Positions 1 through 8,781 of a stretch of DNA of 64,000 nucleotides are shown in pieces (position 1 is the first letter of the stretch; the number at the start of each line of letters is the position of its first letter). A program made the translations under genes and the position numbers. The stretch comes from Staphylococcus sp. Marseille-Q5304 (lineage in GTDB: Bacteria; Bacillota; Bacilli; Staphylococcales; Staphylococcaceae): positions 434,001-498,000 of the forward strand of contig NZ_CALSFP010000001.1 in the NCBI RefSeq assembly GCF_943737015.1, read 5' to 3'. The notes under the pieces are model-generated. The model made no database searches. It worked only from the letters and a program-made list of their open reading frames with translations, and was not told where the DNA came from.

Positions 1-988
1 ATTAGCACAAAGACCACAAGGAATTCCTTCTGATGATGTATTTCGTACCGAAACAGTAGAATTAAATGATTTACAAGACGATGAAATTCAAGTTGAAGCT
101 TTATATATTTCAGTAGATCCTTACTTGAGAGGTAGAATGAATGACACAAAATCTTACGTGCCACCGTTTCAACTTGATGAGCCAATTACAAGTCATCTTG
201 TCGGTAAAGTCACAGAATCAAAGCATTCACAATTTGAAAAAGGTGATATTGTAACAGGTAGAGCACCATGGCAAAAGGTGACAAACATTTCAGGCGAAGA
301 TATGACCAAAGTATCACAAACTGATGTGCCATTATATTTATATCTAAGTGTATTAGGTCTAACAGGTCAAACAGCATATCACGGACTATTAAAAATAGGA
401 GAACCTCAACCAGAAGAAACGGTTGTAGTTTCAGCAGCATCAGGGGCAGTAGGTTCAGTCGTAGGTCAAATTGCAAAAATTAAAGGCGCACATGTTGTTG
501 GTATTGCGGGTGGTCCTGAGAAAACAGCCTACTTAACTGAGGAATTAGGTTTTGATGCCGCTGTTGATTATAAAAAAGATGATTTCAATGAGCAGCTAGC
601 TAATGCAGTGCCTAATGGTATCGACGTTTATTTCGAAAATGTAGGTGGCGATATTGCAGATAAAGTGTTTAAACACTTAAATCAGTTTGCACGAATTCCT
701 GTATGCGGTGCGATTTCTCAATATAACGATACAGAAATTGAACATGGTCCACGCATTCAACCAATATTGATTAAATCACAAGCATTGATGAAAGGTTTCA
801 TTGTTGGTAATTATGCAAATGACTTTAAAAATGCTAGTAAAGAATTAGCACAATGGGTACAATCAGACCAAATAAAAACGAAAACTTCAATTATGGAAGG
901 GTTCGACAACCTACCGCAAGCTTTTAGAAACTTATTTACTGGTGATAATTTCGGTAAACAAGTAGTAAAAGTTGCAGAAGTGGATTAA
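1..988 (+). CDS. NADP-dependent oxidoreductase, MDR superfamily (5' end cut off)
   Basis: The reading frame is open from base 2, so the start codon lies outside the window. The visible part matches the zinc-free medium-chain reductase group (prostaglandin reductase / YfmJ / CurA type), which reduces enone or quinone-like carbonyls with NADPH. The N-terminal piece has the family motif [11 protein letters not shown] Rossmann nucleotide site follows, with [15 protein letters not shown] near the middle, and then FENVGGD. The structural zinc cysteines of alcohol dehydrogenases are absent, as usual for this group. It is followed 14 bases later by a second reductase gene, so the two are probably cotranscribed. 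The physiological substrate cannot be told from sequence. Confidence 0.9.
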   Translation, partial: LAQRPQGIPSDDVFRTETVELNDLQDDEIQVEALYISVDPYLRGRMNDTKSYVPPFQLDEPITSHLVGKVTESKHSQFEKGDIVTGRAPWQKVTNISGEDMTKVSQTDVPLYLYLSVLGLTGQTAYHGLLKIGEPQPEETVVVSAASGAVGSVVGQIAKIKGAHVVGIAGGPEKTAYLTEELGFDAAVDYKKDDFNEQLANAVPNGIDVYFENVGGDIADKVFKHLNQFARIPVCGAISQYNDTEIEHGPRIQPILIKSQALMKGFIVGNYANDFKNASKELAQWVQSDQIKTKTSIMEGFDNLPQAFRNLFTGDNFGKQVVKVAEVD

Positions 989-1002
989 ATTTAGGAGTTG
1001 GT

Positions 1003-2037
1003 ATGATGAAAGCAATTGTTTCAAATAATCAATTTTCATTAGATGATGGGAACCAATTTTCAGAAATAGATATACCTCAGCCGGAACCTGGTGAGGGAGA
1101 AATACTAATTAAAGTAGAGACGTTGAGTGTCAATCCTGTAGATACGAAATTGAGACAACAACCATTTAGTGATGAAGAAAAACATCGTATATTAGGTTAT
1201 GATGCAGTAGGAACGATTGAAAAAATCGGAAACAATGTTTCAACATTTAAAAAAGGTGACAGAGTATTTTATTCTGGTGCGCCATCTTATGCAGGTGCCA
1301 ATCAGCAGTATCAACTTATGGATGTACGTTTAGTTGCACACGCACCTCAATCATTGAAGCCGACTGAAGCGGCTGCACTACCGTTAACAGGTTTAACAGC
1401 TTATGAGACGTTATTTGATACTTTCAATATCTCAGAAAATCCACAGGAAAATCGTGGTAAAACATTGTTAATCATAAATGGTAGTGGTGGGGTTGGCAGT
1501 ATTGCAACTCAAATTGCCAAAGCTTATGGGTTACGTGTCATTACTACAGCTTCTAGAACAGAAACGATAGAATGGTCAAAACAGATGGGGGCAGACCTCG
1601 TCCTTAACCATAAAAATGACCTATCAGATGAATTTAAAAAACACGACCTTGCTGATGTTGATTATATATTTTGCACCTTTAATACTGATGCTTATTATGA
1701 AAAAATGATTGAACTCGTAAAGCCACATGGCAAGATTACTACAATTGTTGCGTTTCAAGACAAACAAGATTTGAATTTATTAAAATCAAAGAGTGTCACA
1801 TTTACACACGAATTCATGTTCACAAGACCGTTACATCAAACTGAAGATATGCAAAAACATCAAACTTATTTACAAGATATTGCACAAAAGGTTGATGACG
1901 GCGTTTATCACACGACATTAAATCAAACATTAAATGGGCTTACGACAGAAACGCTTTTTAAAGCACATGAAATACTAGAAAGCCATAAGATGATTGGTAA
2001 GTTAGTCATTCAAGTTGATGAAGATAGCGAAAATTAA
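1003..2037 (+). CDS. Zinc-type alcohol dehydrogenase-like / quinone oxidoreductase family protein
   Basis: A 344-residue medium-chain dehydrogenase/reductase. It has a GroES-like N-terminal half ([23 protein letters not shown]) and a Rossmann half with the NAD(P)-binding motif [16 protein letters not shown] around residue 165. No catalytic zinc-ligand set is evident, so an NADPH:quinone reductase-like activity is more likely than a true alcohol dehydrogenase. The start is the ATG after TAGGAGTTGGT; a second ATG follows directly and could be used instead. It sits just downstream of another MDR gene and is followed by an intergenic repeat and a terminator, which suggests a two-gene unit. The substrate is unknown. 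Confidence 0.88.
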   Translation: MMKAIVSNNQFSLDDGNQFSEIDIPQPEPGEGEILIKVETLSVNPVDTKLRQQPFSDEEKHRILGYDAVGTIEKIGNNVSTFKKGDRVFYSGAPSYAGANQQYQLMDVRLVAHAPQSLKPTEAAALPLTGLTAYETLFDTFNISENPQENRGKTLLIINGSGGVGSIATQIAKAYGLRVITTASRTETIEWSKQMGADLVLNHKNDLSDEFKKHDLADVDYIFCTFNTDAYYEKMIELVKPHGKITTIVAFQDKQDLNLLKSKSVTFTHEFMFTRPLHQTEDMQKHQTYLQDIAQKVDDGVYHTTLNQTLNGLTTETLFKAHEILESHKMIGKLVIQVDEDSEN

Positions 2038-2044
2038 AATAAGC

Positions 2045-2094
2045 GGAGTGGAATAGAAATCGAATTTTTTAATAGAGATTTCGTAATCCCACCC
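2045..2094. repeat. Intergenic repeat copy A
   Basis: About 50 bases resemble the element at 19755-19804. Shared blocks, in order, are TGG, AGAAAT, GAATTTT, TAA, ATTTC and ACC, roughly three quarters identical by eye. Similar GGGACAGAAAT-type elements are scattered between genes in staphylococcal genomes. Together with the hairpin that follows, this explains most of the non-coding stretch 2038-2352. Confidence 0.5.
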
Positions 2095-2154
2095 TGACAA
2101 TGATGACTGGGATGGAAAAGCTTGATATAAGCTCGTTTTCAATTCAGATTCTAA

Positions 2155-2196
2155 GCCACCAACGAAGATTAGTTTTATCTTCGCTGGTGGCTTTTA
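2155..2196 (+). terminator. Rho-independent terminator after the two MDR genes
   Basis: A 15-bp stem (GCCACCAACGAAGAT pairing with ATCTTCGCTGGTGGC, one mismatch) is followed by CTTTTAAT. It lies downstream of the second reductase gene on the same strand. Confidence 0.75.
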
Positions 2197-2296
2197 ATAT
2201 GGTTTTATATGGATTTGATTATTTAATATATAATAAAATATTATTAATTAATATATTTACGATAAACTTGCGCAAGGTTCACGAAAAATATTTTTA

Positions 2297-2316
2297 TTTT
2301 CATTATAAACGGGTAT
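2297..2316 (+). promoter_or_regulatory. Possible sigma-B -10 element upstream of the BCCT transporter gene
   Basis: GGGTAT at 2311-2316 matches the sigma-B -10 consensus and lies 36 bases before the transporter ATG. The corresponding -35 region (TTTTTA, 14 bases upstream) is a poor match to GTTTAA. Sigma-B control would suit an osmoprotectant transporter next to asp23, but the support is weak. Confidence 0.35.
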
Positions 2317-2352
2317 ATAAATTGTACAAAGAAAAGGGAGTGTTATTTTGAC

Positions 2353-3876
2353 ATGCGGTTAAAAAAATTAACAGCAGTATTTTGGATTGCACTAGCAATT
2401 TGTACACTATTTGTTATTTATGGTGCAATTCTACCGAAACAACTTGAGAAAGTAACTCAAACAATTACCAACTTTATTGCAGTTAATTTTGGTTGGTATT
2501 ATTTATTACTTGTTTTAGCTATATTAGTAGTTTGCGTATATTTATTATTCTCTCGCTTTGCTTCAATCACATTAGGTGAAGAAGGTGAGGATCCAGAGTT
2601 TTCTCTTAAATCATGGTTCGCTATGTTATTTAGCGCAGGTATGGGAATTGGCCTTGTATTCTGGACGACAGCAGAACCAATAAGTCATGCATATACGTTA
2701 ACACCGTTACATAAAAAAGGGACACAAGCAGCAATAAATGATGCAATGCAATTTTCATTTTTCCATTGGGGTGTTCATGCATGGGCAGTGTATGGCATCG
2801 TCGGTTTAGTGTTTGCTTATTTTAGTTTCCATAGAGGTTACCCTGGTTTAGTTAGTGCTACGTTAACACCTATATTGGGCTCTAAGATGATGAAGGGGCC
2901 TGTTGGAGGCGCTATAGACGTATTAGCGATAATTGCCACAGTGACAGGGGTTGCTGCCACGTTAGGTTTTGGTGCATTACAAATTAATGAAGGTTTAAAT
3001 TTCTTGTTTAAAGTACCGTCTAACTTTGGCATGCAAGTAGTCATCATTATTATAGCAACGATATTAATTACTTGGTCGGCCTGGTCAGGTATTGATAAAG
3101 GTATTAAAGGATTAAGTAATATTAATATGGTGCTTGCGTTTATTGTGCTATTAATTTTGTTTTGTGTAGGACCTACATTAACAATCTTAAATACGTTTAC
3201 TAACTCACTTGGTGATTACATTGCTAATTTCTTTAAAATGAGTTTACGTATACCACAATCAGGTGGAGAAAAATATAAATGGCTTCAACAATGGACAATT
3301 TTCTACTGGGCTTGGTGGATTTCATGGGCGCCATTTGTTGGAATATTTATCGCTCGTGTATCTCGTGGTCGTACAATCAAAGAATTTATTATTGGTGTTT
3401 TATTTGTGCCAGCAGTAGTTTGTTTCTTATTTTTCGCAGTGTTTGGAGCTTCAGCAATGCAGTTACAGCAAAATAAAGTAGCAAATATTGCAAAGGAAGC
3501 GACAGAAACAGCAACCTTCGCAACGTTGCAACATTATCCATTAGGTTTCTTATTAAGTATCATCACTTTAGTGGTTATTATGATATTCTTCGTTACTTCA
3601 GCAGATTCAGCCACATATGTGTTAGGTATGTTAAGTTCAAAAGGTTCAATTAATCCTTCTAGTATCGTAAAAGTAAGTTGGGGAGTTATTCTCGCGTTGT
3701 TCGCGGTTATCATGATTTATACTGGTGGAACGCAATCAATTCAAAATTTATTGATTATTGCGGCATTACCATTCTCCATAGTGATAATTTTAATGGTGTG
3801 GTCATTGTTTAAATCATTAGCTGTAGAAAAACCACGATCCAGTAAAAAGAAACGGGAAAGACATGAAAATGCATAA
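2353..3876 (+). CDS. opuD: BCCT family transporter, glycine betaine type (OpuD-like)
   Basis: A 507-residue, 12-helix membrane protein of the betaine/carnitine/choline transporter family, which imports compatible solutes with sodium and serves in osmoprotection. Family marks are the tryptophan-rich stretch FYWAWWISWAPFVGIFIARVS (about residues 317-337), the following SRGRTIKEF loop, MGIGLVFW near residue 97 and TSADSATYVLGMLSS near residue 415. A basic C-terminal tail (SSKKKRERHENA) is typical of osmosensing BCCT carriers. The start is the ATG 12 bases after AAGGGAG. The position directly before amaP-asp23 matches the S. aureus opuD2 locus. The exact substrate (betaine, choline or another) is inferred. 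Confidence 0.85.
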   Translation: MRLKKLTAVFWIALAICTLFVIYGAILPKQLEKVTQTITNFIAVNFGWYYLLLVLAILVVCVYLLFSRFASITLGEEGEDPEFSLKSWFAMLFSAGMGIGLVFWTTAEPISHAYTLTPLHKKGTQAAINDAMQFSFFHWGVHAWAVYGIVGLVFAYFSFHRGYPGLVSATLTPILGSKMMKGPVGGAIDVLAIIATVTGVAATLGFGALQINEGLNFLFKVPSNFGMQVVIIIIATILITWSAWSGIDKGIKGLSNINMVLAFIVLLILFCVGPTLTILNTFTNSLGDYIANFFKMSLRIPQSGGEKYKWLQQWTIFYWAWWISWAPFVGIFIARVSRGRTIKEFIIGVLFVPAVVCFLFFAVFGASAMQLQQNKVANIAKEATETATFATLQHYPLGFLLSIITLVVIMIFFVTSADSATYVLGMLSSKGSINPSSIVKVSWGVILALFAVIMIYTGGTQSIQNLLIIAALPFSIVIILMVWSLFKSLAVEKPRSSKKKRERHENA

Positions 3877-3962
3877 AAAGCAAATAATTTTTATCTTAAA
3901 TTAAGGAAAATCACTTCTTTAATTGAAAATGTAACTTTTACCATAAAATAATAAAAATATAG

Positions 3963-3988
3963 GTTTTTAGCGATTGTATAAAGGGTAT
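3963..3988 (+). promoter_or_regulatory. Sigma-B-type promoter of the amaP-asp23 operon
   Basis: GTTTTT (3963-3968), a 14-base spacer and GGGTAT (3983-3988) closely match the staphylococcal sigma-B consensus GTTTWW-N13-15-GGGWAW. It lies about 50 bases before the amaP start. asp23 is the classical sigma-B reporter gene in S. aureus, which supports the reading. Confidence 0.7.
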
Positions 3989-4040
3989 TAATCAGTTGTA
4001 ACAACAGCAACATATTATAGTATTGGAGGTGGCATACGAG

Positions 4041-4577
4041 GTGAAACGACTAAAGAATTTTATACTAGGGCTATTAATTGTAGTAATTGTCGGAGTATTA
4101 CTATTTATGTTTATTAAAGATTCACGTATTAGTAAATACCAAGATCAATTAATGCACTTTAATTGGTTCGTTCCAACATTAATTGGTTTGTCGGCGTTAC
4201 TCATCTTAATCGGTCTTATAATGGTATTCAGCTTGTTTAAACCTACGTATAGAAAGCCTGGATTATATAAAGATTTTGAAGACGGCCATATTTATATTTC
4301 AAGAAAGTCAGTTGAGAAATCAGCGTACGACACTATTTTGAAATATGATGAAGTCAGACAACCGAATGTAGTAGCAAAACTTTATAACAAGAAAAAGAAA
4401 TCGCATATAGCATTAAAAGCAGATTTTTTCGTTCCTGGCGATGTACAAGTGAATTCGTTAACGGAAGAAATTAGAAATGATATCAAGCAAAATGTTGAAC
4501 ATTTTACAGAATTACCAGTTTCGAAGTTAGAAGTTAACGTGAAAGACCAAAAAACTGCAGGCAAGCGAGTGTTGTAA
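4041..4577 (+). CDS. amaP: Alkaline shock response membrane anchor protein AmaP
   Basis: A membrane protein of about 178 residues with two N-terminal transmembrane segments (about residues 6-23 and 44-66) and a cytoplasmic C-terminal domain. In S. aureus AmaP tethers the abundant cytosolic protein Asp23 to the membrane. I take the GTG at 4041 as start because GGAGG lies 11 bases upstream and the protein then begins MKRLKNFILGLL like its homologues; an upstream in-frame TTG at 4023 overlaps that ribosome site. It is followed by a DUF2273 gene 12 bases later and then asp23, behind a sigma-B-like promoter. Confidence 0.88.
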   Translation: MKRLKNFILGLLIVVIVGVLLFMFIKDSRISKYQDQLMHFNWFVPTLIGLSALLILIGLIMVFSLFKPTYRKPGLYKDFEDGHIYISRKSVEKSAYDTILKYDEVRQPNVVAKLYNKKKKSHIALKADFFVPGDVQVNSLTEEIRNDIKQNVEHFTELPVSKLEVNVKDQKTAGKRVL

Positions 4578-4589
4578 GGGAGGGATATC

Positions 4590-4829
4590 ATGAGTGAAAA
4601 TAATAATTCAAATGAACAAGATTCTCTACAACAAATCATCAATTTCTTCAAGGAATATAAATGGAGAATCATTGGTTTCCTAGCATTTTTAATCATTGCG
4701 TTACTATTTTTAAATATAGGTTTCTGGAGTACAATTTTAATCATCGTTTTATGTTTGATTGGCGTAGGTATAGGGTATACGAAAGATCGAACACAAGATT
4801 TTCTTAACTTTTTAAATCGATGGAGTTAG
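4590..4829 (+). CDS. DUF2273 small membrane protein of the asp23 operon
   Basis: A 79-residue protein with two closely spaced hydrophobic segments (about residues 24-42 and 45-64) and short polar ends (start MSENNNSNEQDSLQQI). It belongs to the DUF2273 family, regularly encoded between amaP and asp23/gls24-type genes in Firmicutes. No biochemical function is established; an accessory role in attaching Asp23 to the membrane is a guess from context. The start has a good GGGAGGGAT ribosome site. Confidence 0.85.
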   Translation: MSENNNSNEQDSLQQIINFFKEYKWRIIGFLAFLIIALLFLNIGFWSTILIIVLCLIGVGIGYTKDRTQDFLNFLNRWS

Positions 4830-4896
4830 TTTGTATAAAGAGAAAACAACATTTGGCCATTGACTTATAAAATATTTATTATAAAGGAGAATTATT

Positions 4897-5403
4897 ATGG
4901 CAGTAGATAACAATAAAGCTAAACAAGCATATGACAACCAAACAGGTGTAACTGAACAAGAAAGACGCGAACAACAAGCACAACAACAACAAAACCAAGA
5001 GCAACAATTTTCTAATAAATTAACTTTTTCAGACGAAGTAGTTGAAAAAATTGCTGGAATCGCAGCACGTGAAGTACAAGGCATCTTAGAAATGAAAGGC
5101 GGCTTTGTCGATAACATTTCAAACTCATTTGGAAGCAGCAACAACGTAACACAAGGTGTAAGCGTTGAAGTTGGTGAAAAACAAGCCGCAGTAGACTTAA
5201 AAGTAATCTTAGAATATGGTGAATCAGCACCAAAAATCTTCCGCAAAGTGACTGACTTAGTGAAAGAACAAGTTAAACACATTACTGGTTTAGATGTAGT
5301 AGAAGTTAATATGCGCGTTGAAGATGTAATGACTAGAAAAGAGTGGGCTCAAAAGAAAGAAAAAGGCGATAACCCTTCAAATGAACAAAAGAATTTAAAA
5401 TAA
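4897..5403 (+). CDS. asp23: Asp23/Gls24 family envelope stress protein
   Basis: A 168-residue soluble protein. It has a glutamine-rich N-terminal stretch (about residues 22-38), then the Asp23/Gls24 domain, with [25 protein letters not shown] at about residues 47-71 and a second part ending [18 protein letters not shown]. In S. aureus it is one of the most abundant proteins, lies under the membrane bound to AmaP and is used as a readout of sigma-B activity. The strong ribosome site AAAGGAG and the hairpin terminator right after the gene fit a highly expressed operon end. Confidence 0.95.
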   Translation: MAVDNNKAKQAYDNQTGVTEQERREQQAQQQQNQEQQFSNKLTFSDEVVEKIAGIAAREVQGILEMKGGFVDNISNSFGSSNNVTQGVSVEVGEKQAAVDLKVILEYGESAPKIFRKVTDLVKEQVKHITGLDVVEVNMRVEDVMTRKEWAQKKEKGDNPSNEQKNLK

Positions 5404-5415
5404 TATAAATTTAGA

Positions 5416-5450
5416 AAACCCTAAATGCAATTATGCATTTAGGGTTTTTT
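5416..5450 (+). terminator. Terminator of the asp23 operon
   Basis: Stem AAACCCTAAATGCA / TGCATTTAGGGTTT with a 3-4 base loop, followed by TTTTT, 12 bases after the asp23 stop codon. Confidence 0.9.
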
Positions 5451-5486
5451 ATTGGTGTTATTGAATATCTAATATTTCAATTTGTA

Positions 5487-5533
5487 TAAAAACCCCCATT
5501 AAAAGTTTGAATAAATTCTTTTAGTGGGGGTTG
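5487..5533 (-). terminator. Terminator of sfaD
   Basis: A 15-bp inverted repeat (AACCCCCATTAAAAG / CTTTTAGTGGGGGTT, one G-U). Read on the minus strand it is followed by TTTTTATAC. It sits 13 bases beyond the sfaD stop codon. Confidence 0.85.
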
Positions 5534-5545
5534 AAAAATTAAACA

Positions 5546-7501
5546 TTATTTTCGAACCAAGGGATTTTTTACTTGAATGTACGTATAGTAATCAGCTTCA
5601 TCTTCTAATCGCATGGTTGTAACACATTTATAATCTATTTTTGGTGCGAAGATTGTTTGACGTATTGCATCAATATTAGATTGCTCTGACTCAGACATTG
5701 AGTTAGCAATTTGATTAAGTTTAACGTCAATAATATCGCTAATTTCCGACCATATTGTTGATTCTAATTTCCGGTTATCACACGATTTAGCAATACTTGC
5801 AATAAGTTCTCCTAGATGATTTTGAATCGTAGAGTAAAACATTTTATTAAATACTGTAGTTTTAGAATCCGTTAATATTAAAGATTTTTCATGGAAGTGC
5901 TCGGTTGAATATCCAGCTTGATTGAGCTGTACTTTATCAATACGTAGCCCCTCAAAATCTCTAATATACATTTTATTTAAACTACCGTCTTGATTGAAAC
6001 TTGCAATCGTATTTTGTAAATGTGCTTCCATGGCGATACCATATTTGACTACTAAAGGTAAAGTCATATCGAGAATTGCTTGACTGTACTGTTTAAACCA
6101 TTCAATTGACGCTTTATTAAATGACTCAATGTTTTGGTGTGCTTTGTAAAGTTTAATCAGTGATACTAAAGGCGTCTCATCGTTTAACGGATGTGTTGCG
6201 ACTAAACTGGATGGTATCAATGGTACCGTGTCAGATGAAATCATTTGGTTGATGTTCGTTCTAAATAAAGTCCCCAATTGTTCGCTACGTTGTACTTGTA
6301 CATCAGATGAATCAGAAGGGTGATAAAAATGAATCCCAGCAATTTCATCAATAGTATCGGCCTCAATTTCACTAAATAATGGATCGGTAGACTTAATATT
6401 ATTTAAAATAGCAGTTAACTGAGGTCCATTAATCGTTGTTTGTTCAGAAAGTGTACGAATTTCACCAGTAATATGGACATTTGTCGACAGTTTAATATGA
6501 GGTGTCGTTATCGGTAATTCTGGCATCAATGTTCTGAATGATAACCCTGCAAAATAATTGATATCATATTGAAGTGGTATCATTTGACCAGATTTTAGCT
6601 CTTCTTGATATTCCTTCAACAAAATATTGTCGTATTGCCACGGATGAATGGCCATCACATAATATTGTTCTAGTTGTTGAGCGCTTACGTGTTGTAACGC
6701 TACGTCATGTAATCCTTTAAATTGATGATATATCGTTGAATTATAATCACCATCTAAAGTAGCAACTTTGGCTATATCTTTTGCAATTAATACAAAATGC
6801 ATCGGGATAGGATGACCAAATTCAGATGAATAGTTGATTGTTGTAGCAGGACTCATCCCTTTTCGTAATTTAGCACCTGGATGAAGTGGGTGTCCTTCTA
6901 TCACGGCTTGTTCAGATCTTAAATAAGGATCTTGATGTTGATTAATGAGCTCAAACAATGGCACGGTTACATCAGCAAGTTGATATGTTTGAAAGCTTAA
7001 AGCAATCGCCATGTTTGCAGCACTATTATTTATATCGTCTAAAAATTGTTCACTGGCTTCATTATTTAAGTGAGGTGCTTCACTGAAAATTAGATTTAAT
7101 ATTGTTTCTGGATGCAGTACGCGTTGTATTTGATGTTGATTGGTTATGTAAAATGGGCCTTGAACATCTATACGGTCAAAAGCATGTATACCACTAATAG
7201 GAGCATACAATGTTTTATCAGTAGTTGGGAAAGCGATTTTTAAAACTTGGTGACAGTTTGTATTTAATGAGTAGGGTAGGTTTGAAATATCAACAATATT
7301 ACTTCTCTCACGACTATTGACCAAATTCTCTCTATGTAATGAAGTAATCAAACGTTGTGTTATTTTATCTCTACTTGGCATGAGCATAGTGTTGAAATGC
7401 TCGGCCCATAATTTGTTTGTGGAATTTAAATAAGATAAGGCCTCACGTTCGTCATGCGTGAGTTCTATATTTAAACTGGAAAAATTATTGTTCGAATTCA
7501 T
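5546..7501 (-). CDS. sfaD: Staphyloferrin A synthetase SfaD (IucA/IucC family)
   Basis: A 651-residue NRPS-independent siderophore synthetase. In S. aureus SfaD activates citrate with ATP and joins it to D-ornithine, the first amide bond of staphyloferrin A. Family motifs are visible: EGHPLHPGAKLRKG (about residues 203-216), AIHPWQYDN, the LSFRTLMP / KLSTNVHITGEIRTLS block, and EAHLQNT with MYIRDFEGLRID near the C terminus. The start is the ATG at 7501, preceded by AGAGGTG; an upstream in-frame GTG overlaps that site. The gene is divergent from sfaA-sfaB-sfaC and shares the Fur-box promoter region with it, so it should be induced under iron limitation. Confidence 0.92.
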   Translation of the reverse strand: MNSNNNFSSLNIELTHDEREALSYLNSTNKLWAEHFNTMLMPSRDKITQRLITSLHRENLVNSRERSNIVDISNLPYSLNTNCHQVLKIAFPTTDKTLYAPISGIHAFDRIDVQGPFYITNQHQIQRVLHPETILNLIFSEAPHLNNEASEQFLDDINNSAANMAIALSFQTYQLADVTVPLFELINQHQDPYLRSEQAVIEGHPLHPGAKLRKGMSPATTINYSSEFGHPIPMHFVLIAKDIAKVATLDGDYNSTIYHQFKGLHDVALQHVSAQQLEQYYVMAIHPWQYDNILLKEYQEELKSGQMIPLQYDINYFAGLSFRTLMPELPITTPHIKLSTNVHITGEIRTLSEQTTINGPQLTAILNNIKSTDPLFSEIEADTIDEIAGIHFYHPSDSSDVQVQRSEQLGTLFRTNINQMISSDTVPLIPSSLVATHPLNDETPLVSLIKLYKAHQNIESFNKASIEWFKQYSQAILDMTLPLVVKYGIAMEAHLQNTIASFNQDGSLNKMYIRDFEGLRIDKVQLNQAGYSTEHFHEKSLILTDSKTTVFNKMFYSTIQNHLGELIASIAKSCDNRKLESTIWSEISDIIDVKLNQIANSMSESEQSNIDAIRQTIFAPKIDYKCVTTMRLEDEADYYTYIQVKNPLVRK

Positions 7502-7523
7502 ATAAAGCACCTCTAAAATTTAT

Positions 7524-7552
7524 TTTACAAATGTATACAATATTTGTATAAT
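7524..7552 (+). promoter_or_regulatory. sfaABC promoter
   Basis: TTTACA (7524-7529), a 17-base spacer and a perfect TATAAT (7547-7552). The Fur box lies immediately downstream over the expected start of transcription. Confidence 0.75.
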
Positions 7553-7554
7553 CT

Positions 7555-7583
7555 ATATTAACGATAATGAGAATTGTTATCAA
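7555..7583 (-). promoter_or_regulatory. sfaD promoter
   Basis: On the minus strand TTGATA (7583-7578), a 17-base spacer and TAATAT (7560-7555). The Fur box fills the spacer, so Fur binding would block this promoter as well as the divergent one. Confidence 0.7.
7563..7581. promoter_or_regulatory. Fur box between sfaD and sfaA
   Basis: The 19-base site GATAATGAGAATTGTTATC closely matches the Fur consensus GATAATGATTATCATTATC. Its position explains iron repression of both divergent staphyloferrin A transcripts. Confidence 0.85.
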
Positions 7584-7605
7584 TTAAAAAGATAGGTGGA
7601 ATATC

Positions 7606-8781
7606 ATGGCAAAATACTTCTTTCCTAGTTCATTCTTACTGTTTTTAGGAAATTGGATTGGCCAAATCACTTTAAATTGGTATGTGTTTAATTTATATCA
7701 CAATGCAATTTACTTAGGTTTAATTAACTTTTTTAGGCTAGTACCAATTTTACTCATTAGTTTGTGGGCTGGGGCATTAGCAGACAGATGTGATCGTGGT
7801 AAACTATTGCGCATCACAATTACTTCATCATTTATATTAACGACAATATTATGTTTATTAGTTTTACAAAATAATAATCTACCTATCGCTATATTTTTAA
7901 TATATTCACTTGGACGCGGTATCATTAGTGCAGTTGAAACACCTGTAAGACAAGCCGTATTACCAGATTTAACTGAACGATTATCAACGACACAAGCCGT
8001 ATCATATCATTCATTTATTATTAATATATGTCGTTCAATTGGGCCAGCAGTTGCTGGGTTTATCATGGCAACTTATAACGCTGAAGTGAGTTTTTCGGTA
8101 CAAGCACTGTGTTACTTTATCGCAGTACTTTGTTGTATACCTTTGAAATTTCCAAAAAATATTCAAACACGTGAACAATCTAAAGTAAGCATTAAGTTTG
8201 TACTCGAATATTTTAAGGATCATCGCATAGGTGCGCGAATTTTCATTACGTCATTATTAATTATGGCTACAGGTTTTACATATACCACATTATTACCTGT
8301 ACTAACCGATAAGACATTTCCAGATCAGGTCGCCATTTTTGGTAATGCAATGACGTGTTGTGCGATAGGGGGTATTATCGCGACGATGATATTACCAAAT
8401 TTACTTAATAAAATTTCAATGGTTCATATGTACTATTTTAGTTCAATATTGTTTGGTATCGCATTAATAGGTGCTATGAGTAACCAAACAATAATTTTAT
8501 TTATTTCTCTTTTCTTTATTGGATTATTTAGTCAATGGGCCAGAACGACAAATAGAGTATATTTTCAAAAGCAATTACCGAGAGAACATCGGGGTAAAAT
8601 ATTAAGTGTCGTGATGATGGATAGAGGCATGATACCTTTAGGTGCTGTTGTGATGAGTTTTCTTGCTGATTTAATTGGTATTATTGAAACATTTTTAATT
8701 ATGGGTATCAGTACAACAGTTATTGGAATCGTATTTCTTATTATTAATAAATTTAGTAAAGATGGAGGCAAAGTTGTATGA
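7606..8781 (+). CDS. sfaA: Staphyloferrin A exporter SfaA (MFS)
   Basis: A 391-residue major facilitator superfamily protein with about 12 transmembrane segments. The family loop GALADRCDRGKLL is at about residues 59-71, and PVRQAVLPDL follows TM4. In S. aureus SfaA exports staphyloferrin A. It is the first gene of the sfaA-sfaB-sfaC unit; its stop codon overlaps the sfaB start by four bases (ATGA), implying translational coupling of export and synthesis. The ribosome site is AGGTGGA eight bases before the ATG. Assignment to this siderophore rests on the operon, as MFS sequence alone would not give the substrate. Confidence 0.9.
   Translation: MAKYFFPSSFLLFLGNWIGQITLNWYVFNLYHNAIYLGLINFFRLVPILLISLWAGALADRCDRGKLLRITITSSFILTTILCLLVLQNNNLPIAIFLIYSLGRGIISAVETPVRQAVLPDLTERLSTTQAVSYHSFIINICRSIGPAVAGFIMATYNAEVSFSVQALCYFIAVLCCIPLKFPKNIQTREQSKVSIKFVLEYFKDHRIGARIFITSLLIMATGFTYTTLLPVLTDKTFPDQVAIFGNAMTCCAIGGIIATMILPNLLNKISMVHMYYFSSILFGIALIGAMSNQTIILFISLFFIGLFSQWARTTNRVYFQKQLPREHRGKILSVVMMDRGMIPLGAVVMSFLADLIGIIETFLIMGISTTVIGIVFLIINKFSKDGGKVV

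Noticed and set aside
2100..2351. 83-codon plus-strand frame before the BCCT gene
   Set aside because: It runs through an intergenic repeat and a terminator hairpin, has no ribosome site and no recognisable protein character.
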